This document shows positions 58,624 to 64,000 of a stretch of DNA of 64,000 nucleotides, in pieces. Position numbers and translations under genes: made by a program. Location of the stretch: assembly GCF_937616625.2 (NCBI RefSeq), contig NC_065571.1, positions 21,327,701-21,391,700 on the forward strand. The letters run 5' to 3'. This stretch comes from Mercurialis annua (taxonomy: Eukaryota; Streptophyta; Magnoliopsida; Malpighiales; Euphorbiaceae). The stretch's first letter is position 1; each line of letters opens with the position of its first letter. Under the pieces are notes generated by a model, which saw nothing but the letters and a program-made list of their open reading frames with translations, searched no databases and was not told the DNA's origin.

Positions 58624-60810
58624 TGCAATACCCCGTAAATTTTCAGCGTTTTTCGGACAAATATTCCGATCGGTTTGAGGTAAAAATCGAAGTTAATGGT
58701 CTGGTTCGTGTTGGTTCGTGAGTGGGTCAATTTTTGGTTCAACCATTTAATATTTTAAAATCAAAAAGAAAAATAAAAAATAAAATGGATCAATTCTCGT
58801 TCGAGAATAATTCTCGAACGAGAATCATGTTTGGGGCCTGGTCTCGTACGAGACCAGGAGTTCTTGAACGAGAACCAAGCCCAGCTTGGCTGTTCTCGTT
58901 CGAGAGCTGAATAGCTGAGCGAGGGGGCACTTTCGTCAATCATTTCTAACCTAATCGACCTACTTAAATACAAAACTTTTTACCCTAACTCATTCTCCAC
59001 ACTACAAGCAAACCCTAGCCACCTTTAACATCTGTTTTCACTGATAAATGACGCTGAAATCATCAGTCAAAGTTGCTGTCCCGATAAGTCTCTTCGTTCA
59101 TCAGATTCCAGTTTTTGGTTTTAAACGGCATTCCGTATTTTTGATCGTTCTCTCTCGTTTCTATATCGAAATTGGTTTCGTTTGATCCCGTGGATTCTAG
59201 ACTCGAGTATCTTCGATTCCCCACCTCGTTTTCGTTGAACGGTACGCCATCGATCTCATTTCAATCGCCATACGGTTTCCATTTTAAGTTTCATAAATCT
59301 GTTTCTTGTAGAATTTGGTTTCTGCCGAATTCTTTCAAGAGTCTTGTCCATGATTTTATTGATTCATGTTTATGAAACTCTTAGTAGGTTAGTTGTAAAT
59401 CGTTTTAGCTTTCAGTTTGTGTTTGTTCCATCGACAATGGATGTCTCGGTTGAGCTTTGATAGAGTAATTCGAAATTGTCCTTACTTGTGAGTTTTTCAA
59501 ATTAATCACTACGGCTTTTGCTTTTTAAGATGTTAGGTTATCGAATTATTTTATAAATATAAACTCGGGTTTATATTTGATAAACGTTTTGAGTCGGGTT
59601 AGACTTGGGTCACCCGACAAGTGAGGTAAGCTTGGTAGTTATTGGTAACTCGGCTAACCCACTATTTGGAAATTATTTATTATTTAAAGTTTATTAAGTA
59701 ATATTTATAAATTGGATTTTAAAGCGAGAACTCAAATGGCTTGTATTAATTGGGCTTTATTACCTATTGGGTATTTTTGTGTTGCTTTGGATTGTTTATT
59801 CTCGGCGTGTTAACTGTGCTAGTCCTATGTGGTGTCTAGTACTCTCTAGAGTTAGGGTCGGTTTTAATAATTATTTTATTTGTCTAGACCCGTCTACTGT
59901 TCGTGCTTCAGAGGCGAACCAGGATTAGTTGCTTGCCGGTTTTCACGTGGATTAGCAAGCTGTGAGTTTGTACTTACTATTTACCGCTTTATTAAGTAAA
60001 TTGTTATTTTAATTTTAAATATATATATTGTACGTATATTTCGAACTGTTTTTATATTATGGCTTTTAGTTGGAACATGCTACCTAATGGGCATCATAAA
60101 GACTGCATGCGCACCGGTATTGATCTGGGTAAGGTATATATGGAAATGTGGTAACTCGGTGTGAGCATGGCTCTCGGGACCAGGTAGAGTAACTCGGTAT
60201 AGCTCAGCTCTCGGGACCAGACCTATTGGATTATGTTTATATTTAGAATTGTGGATTAGGGTTCCAACTATTATTCGTAATATCGTTATTAAATGTTTTA
60301 AACGGTTTTAAAGGTTTTCCACTTAATAAATGTAGATAGTGGTATAAACTCATCTCAGTATATCTGACCCCGTTGTTTTTCCAATTTTTCCAAGGTTTAT
60401 GATCTGAGAGAGTCTCGTAATCTCCCCATTTACTTTTCTTCAGAGGTTCCATTTATTTTAGTAGAACTATAACCTATTTCATTCTTAGACCGAAGTAGTT
60501 GATTAGACGTCTTTATTTTATTTTAGTTGTTGTCGGATTGGTCCGATTGGATTATTATTGCTTGGCATGTTATATTATTATTCAAAATTATTTATGTTAA
60601 GTCGAATTAATACTATTATTGGAAAACATGTTATTTTAATTGCTGAATATTATAACTGCTAGATTTAGGCTGAAGTCTCGGTTGCCCCCGAGCATTGTTT
60701 TTCTGCAGGTTTATGTGTTTGTATGTTAATTGAAAGGCTAGCTACGGGTTTTTGTACTACATTACCCATACCCTAGCGCCGGTCGCGATTCATGAAAATG
60801 GGTCGTGACA
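58624..60810 (+). repeat. 5' LTR of element 3
   Basis: 2187 bp, shorter than the other LTRs. Ends GGTCGTGACA. The left 900 bp have their own U3 sequence with a palindrome cluster. From about 59535 (TTTTATAAATATAAACTCGG) it matches element 1 from 2101 on. Roughly 750-800 bp of the element 1 LTR before that point are missing. The CTCGG motif has only two copies (60151-60215). Confidence 0.85.
58793..58912. promoter_or_regulatory. Palindrome cluster in LTR of element 3
   Basis: 58793-58808 ATTCTCG-TT-CGAGAAT. 58810-58825 ATTCTCG-AA-CGAGAAT. 58837-58858 has arms CCTGGTCTCG/CGAGACCAGG around TA. Then the imperfect TTCTTGAACGAGAA at 58861 and TTCTCGTTCGAGAG at 58893. Located 169-289 bp from the LTR start. 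Confidence 0.75.
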
Positions 60811-60814
60811 AACT

Positions 60815-60826
60815 TGGTATCAGAGC
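60815..60826 (+). other. Primer binding site, initiator Met tRNA, element 3
   Basis: TGGTATCAGAGC, four bases after the LTR end, identical to elements 1 and 2. Confidence 0.9.
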
Positions 60827-61153
60827 TTTGGTTCCAAACCAAGGCCATTTGCTTGCTATGTGTTTACTCTGTTAAGTAAGGTTGTGTCTTAGGAACTACT
60901 GCAGATATAGGTTTCTATCATGTCTTTAAAAACGTCATCTTTTGATTTTTAAAATATTCTTCCTACACCAATAGGATTGCGTCGAGTCAGTCATTATATG
61001 TTGATTTGATGCTGTTAAATGTTAATTTTATTTCACTTGGGTGAATACTTTATTGCTGTTGATTTCTTGGAAAATCCTATATGTTGCTTGTTTTGTTCAT
61101 ACTTGGGTATGAAATATCTGTATATTTAAATTGTTTTGTTCAATCCTTAGGAT

Positions 61154-61943
61154 ATGGACAACGTTGTTCGTACTCGTGCTCGTGCTGCGGCAGAGCAAGA
61201 AGCTGAGGCTGATGATGCGATTTCCATGGAAGTCGATCAGAACGTATCACCAGTTCCGGAAAATACTGGACGTGGTAGAGGTAGAGGTGCTGGCAGAGGT
61301 AGAGGAAGAGGAGCTGGTACGGGTAGAGGTGGAGCTAGAGGACGTGGTGCAGCAGATGTTCAGGCACCGAATGTGCAGCAGGTGTTCAGGCACCGACTTC
61401 ACTACTTTCTTGGCTGGGATTGTCGAAAAGCAGAACAACCAGGCTCTTCTGCATAATCAGTGTACTGTACTGGGTCAGTTAGCGCAGCAACAGCAACCTC
61501 AGGCTGGTGCTGTAGCCGGTATGGGTGGACTTGCTGGTGTCGGTCACATTCCGAAAGACAGAGAGATGGTGATGACCTACACGAAGTTGAATCCGACTTC
61601 TTTTGATGGTACTAGGGATGCTCTTGACTTTTTGGATTAGTTTGAGTACAATAGTCAGAGAATTCAAGCTACTGATCGTCAATCAGTTATGCTTGTGGAG
61701 ATGTCGCTGAAGGGTCCAGCTAAGGACTGGTTTCGCGATAACATCAGACCAGAGATGGCTACATTGACTTGGGCTGAGTTTGTGTACAGGTTCAGAGGTT
61801 ACTATCTACCTTTCTCGGTTATCGAGAATTTCAGAGAAAAGCTGCTAAATTTGAAGAATGGGGATAGATCAGTGACAGACTACACTACAGAGTTTGTCCG
61901 TTTGGGGCGGTTTGCTACAGATCTACAGGGTGATTGAGGGCGA
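61154..61943 (+). pseudogene. gag: Gag N-terminal part, element 3, broken
   Basis: The ATG at 61154 gives the same start ([21 protein letters not shown]) and an RG-rich stretch. A rearrangement near 61380-61400, in the APNVQQ repeats, shifts the frame, and translation ends at 61456. The true Gag sequence continues in another frame (FTTFLAGIVEKQNNQALL) to a TAG at 61638-61640, where the other copies have Glu codons. It then goes on through [19 protein letters not shown] and [15 protein letters not shown] to a TGA at 61935-61937, where the others have Gln. The product is non-functional. Confidence 0.85.
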
Positions 61944-63392
61944 GTGAACGACCGTTATGTTAGGGGTTTAGGCTCGAAATTTCTTCCTTTGCTGATAGGA
62001 ACAGACATGGAGTTCGCTCGAGTAGTGGATAGTGCTCGTCGGATGGAGAATTCGTTGATTCAGTTTGGGACGATCTCTGACCCTTTCCAGAATCAGAAGG
62101 GAAAGAGTGATCTTCCTAGTAGGGGGCAGCAGGCCCCAGCGCAGCATGGTAGTGGAAACTACTACAGTGGCTCTTCTCAGGCCAATAGGGGGAGTCTCCG
62201 TACGCACAACAAGGGGAGGCATAGTACTAGGAGTGCTCCGTACAGTTCTAGTAGTAGTGGGAGTAAGCGTGGTTCAGGACGCGGGTACAGTGGTGGATCG
62301 AACATTATGTTCTGCCAGAATTGTAGACGCAGGCATTATGGTCAGTGCCAATTCGCTCCTGGAGGTTGTTTTACTTGTGGCCAGCTGGGTCATTTCTCCA
62401 GGGAGTGTCCGACATCTGGGCAGCAGATGTCTTACTCCAGTGTGGCACAGTCGTCTTACCAGCAGCAGAGACCTGCGTTTACACAGTTTGTAGGGTATTC
62501 TCAGCCTGCAGCATCTTTTGGTGGACAGCGGGGCCGTGGTTCTGGTGGCAAAGGTTTTGGTGGCCGTGGTAACGGTGGTAGAGGTTCCAACAGTTATGGT
62601 ACTGGGCAGAGTTCGCAGCAGCAGCCGCAGGGTCAGGCCAGAGTGTTTGCTCTTACTCCTCAGGATGCGCGTGCATCAAATGCTGTGGTGCAAGGTACCA
62701 TTCCGATTTCTTTTACTGGTTCTTTGGTTTTATTTGATGCGGGTGCAACCCATTCGTTTGTGTCTACGTGCTTTGCTAGGAAATTGAGTGTTACACCATC
62801 CTTTTTGAGTGAACCTCTAGCTGTGTCTACACCTATGTCTGAAGGTGTAGTAGTGGACGTCGTTTATCCTTCTTGTCCAGTGGTTATTCAGGGTAGAGAA
62901 TTATGTGCTGATTTGATTGTGCTTGACGTTCTTTCTTTTGATGTTATCTTGGGAATGGATTGGCTGTCACGCCACTTTGCTTCTATTGACTGTCGAGGGA
63001 AGTTAGTCGAGTTTCGGATTCCAGGTGATCTACCTTTTTCCTTTCAGGGAGAAAAGGCGGAGACACCTAAGAATATGATTTCCGCCATCAAGGCGAAGAG
63101 GATGTTAGGCAAGGGTTGTCAGGGTTTCCTTGTAGTGGTTCGTGATTTGGAGACTGATAGTGGTGATATGCATAGTGTTCCGATAGTGAATGAGTTCACT
63201 GATGTGTTTCCAGAGGAATTGCCTGGATTACCACCTGACCGTGAGATTGAGTTTTGCATTGATGTGGTTTATGGTACAGCTCCGATTTCGATACTGCCGT
63301 ATCAGATGGCTCCTGCAGAGCTGAAGGAGTTGAAGGACCAGTTACAAGAGTTGTTGGATAGCGGGTTCATCAGACCGAGTACTTCTCCGTGA
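61944..63392 (+). pseudogene. pol: Gag C-terminus, protease and start of RT, element 3
   Basis: The longest open stretch of element 3, 482 codons. It holds the Cys/His cluster ([12 protein letters not shown]), the CCHC knuckle with one change (CFTCGQLGHFSREC), the protease ([12 protein letters not shown], Asp codon 62736-62738), [16 protein letters not shown] and the RT N-terminus ([11 protein letters not shown]). It shows that Gag and Pol share a frame, as in element 2. It ends at a TGA (63390-63392) in place of a Trp codon. Confidence 0.87.
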
Positions 63393-64000
63393 GGTGCTAC
63401 AGTTCTGTTTGTGAAGAAAAAGGACGGTTCCTTTCGACTGTGTATCGACTACAGACAGTTGAACAAGGCCACTGTCAAGAACAGATATCCTTTTCCTCGC
63501 ATCGATGATTTGTTTGACCATGCAGGGTGTGAAGTGTTTTTCCAAGATTGATTTGAGGTCTGGGTATCATCAACTTCGGATCCATGATGTAGATGTGCCT
63601 AAGACTGCTTTTCGGACTCGTTATGGACATTTTGAGTTTCTGGTTATGTCCTTTAGTCTGACGAACGCACCAGCAGCGTTCATGGATATGATGAACAGAG
63701 TGTTCAAGCCGTTTTTAGATCAATTCGTTATCGTTTTCATTGATGACATTTTGATATATTCTCGGAGTGAGGAGGAACATGCTTATCATTTGAGGACTGT
63801 ACTACAGACGTTGCGTGAGCATCAGTTGTATGCTAAGTTCTCAAAATGTGAGTTCTGGTTGGATCATGTTACCTTTCTAGGACACGTAGTGTCGAAAGAT
63901 GGGATCAAGACTACGACTGTACTATTCAGTACCATCCTGGTAAGGCAAATGTGGTAGCCGATGCGTTGAGTCACAAGTCTTCGGGCAGCTTGGCTCATAT
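63393..64000 (+). pseudogene. pol: RT core of element 3 joined to RNase H end by a deletion
   Basis: RT continues after the stop ([16 protein letters not shown]) until a 2-bp deletion near 63523 (GACCATGCAGGG). Thereafter it runs in another frame: [27 protein letters not shown], catalytic [13 protein letters not shown], and [15 protein letters not shown]. At about 63907-63910 the sequence jumps from the RT thumb to the end of RNase H (ACTACGACTGTACTATTC). Relative to element 1 (6562 to 7100) about 538 bp are missing, with AAG shared at the junction. That removes the RNase H catalytic part. The window ends in the DALSRKS region. Confidence 0.85.

Larger units (their letters stand above)
58624..64000 (+). 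mobile_element. Ty3/gypsy chromovirus (Tekay/Del-type), element 3, decayed and cut by the window end
   Basis: 5' LTR 58624-60810, primer site 60815, gag from 61154, pol to the window edge. At least three stops, two frameshifts and one large deletion disable it. The start TGCAATACCCCG is a variant of the family head. The preceding AAACA could be the target copy, but the partner lies outside the window. Confidence 0.85.

Overview
The window is repeat-rich plant nuclear DNA, most likely from a large eudicot genome. It is AT-rich, and I found no host gene, structural RNA gene or CRISPR array. Almost everything is LTR retrotransposons, solo LTRs and LTR fragments, one satellite array and two small DNA-transposon derivatives, nested in one another. 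The plant call rests on Tekay/Del-type chromovirus proteins with a C-terminal chromodomain, plant-type primer sites (initiator Met tRNA and tRNA-Arg), a Stowaway MITE and a CACTA MITE.

Layout. 1-471 is AT-rich DNA ending in part of a ~260-bp tandem repeat that resumes at 10536. 472-10530 is Tekay element 1 (+ strand), a broken gag-pol between a full 2.9-kb left LTR and an abnormal right LTR whose end is an inverted copy of the LTR start. 10531-11869 is the rest of that flank. 11870-16827 is the right part of an Ogre/Tat-like LTR carrying a solo LTR (13198-16316). 16828-42758 is a satellite array (roughly 10 kb of satellite) interrupted by a 4.4-kb LTR-derived insert (21142-25567) and by Tekay element 2 (27155-38490, - strand), whose LTRs are nearly identical and whose gag-pol carries only two breaks. 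42759-56674 is an Ogre/Tat-like element with no coding region: a 5' LTR (with a solo LTR that itself holds a CACTA MITE), a tRNA-Arg primer site, a leader, a nested LTR mosaic holding a Stowaway MITE, 60-bp tandem repeats, a polypurine tract and part of the 3' LTR. 56675-58623 is a truncated - strand LTR. 58624-64000 is Tekay element 3 (+ strand), badly decayed and cut by the window end.

How the parts work. In the Tekay elements one long reading frame encodes Gag (RG-rich N-terminus, tandem Cys/His knuckles), protease, reverse transcriptase, RNase H, integrase and a chromodomain. No copy here is intact. LTRs from several diverged subfamilies share the end sequences TGTAATAtCCCG and GGTCGTGACA, so they form one superfamily that inserted repeatedly.

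Most notable observations: (1) element 1 seems to have integrated with two U3 ends, since its right terminus is an inverted U3 head and a 5-bp target duplication fits both junctions; (2) diverged LTR subfamilies all carry a cluster of near-perfect palindromes with the core TCTCG-NN-CGAGA about 100-360 bp from the U3 end, and another subfamily carries an unrelated, GC-rich dyad cluster; (3) the satellite is built from 29-30-bp subunits centred on AAACGTTT, with variation that looks like CpG decay. Alignments were done by eye, so percent identities are not given.
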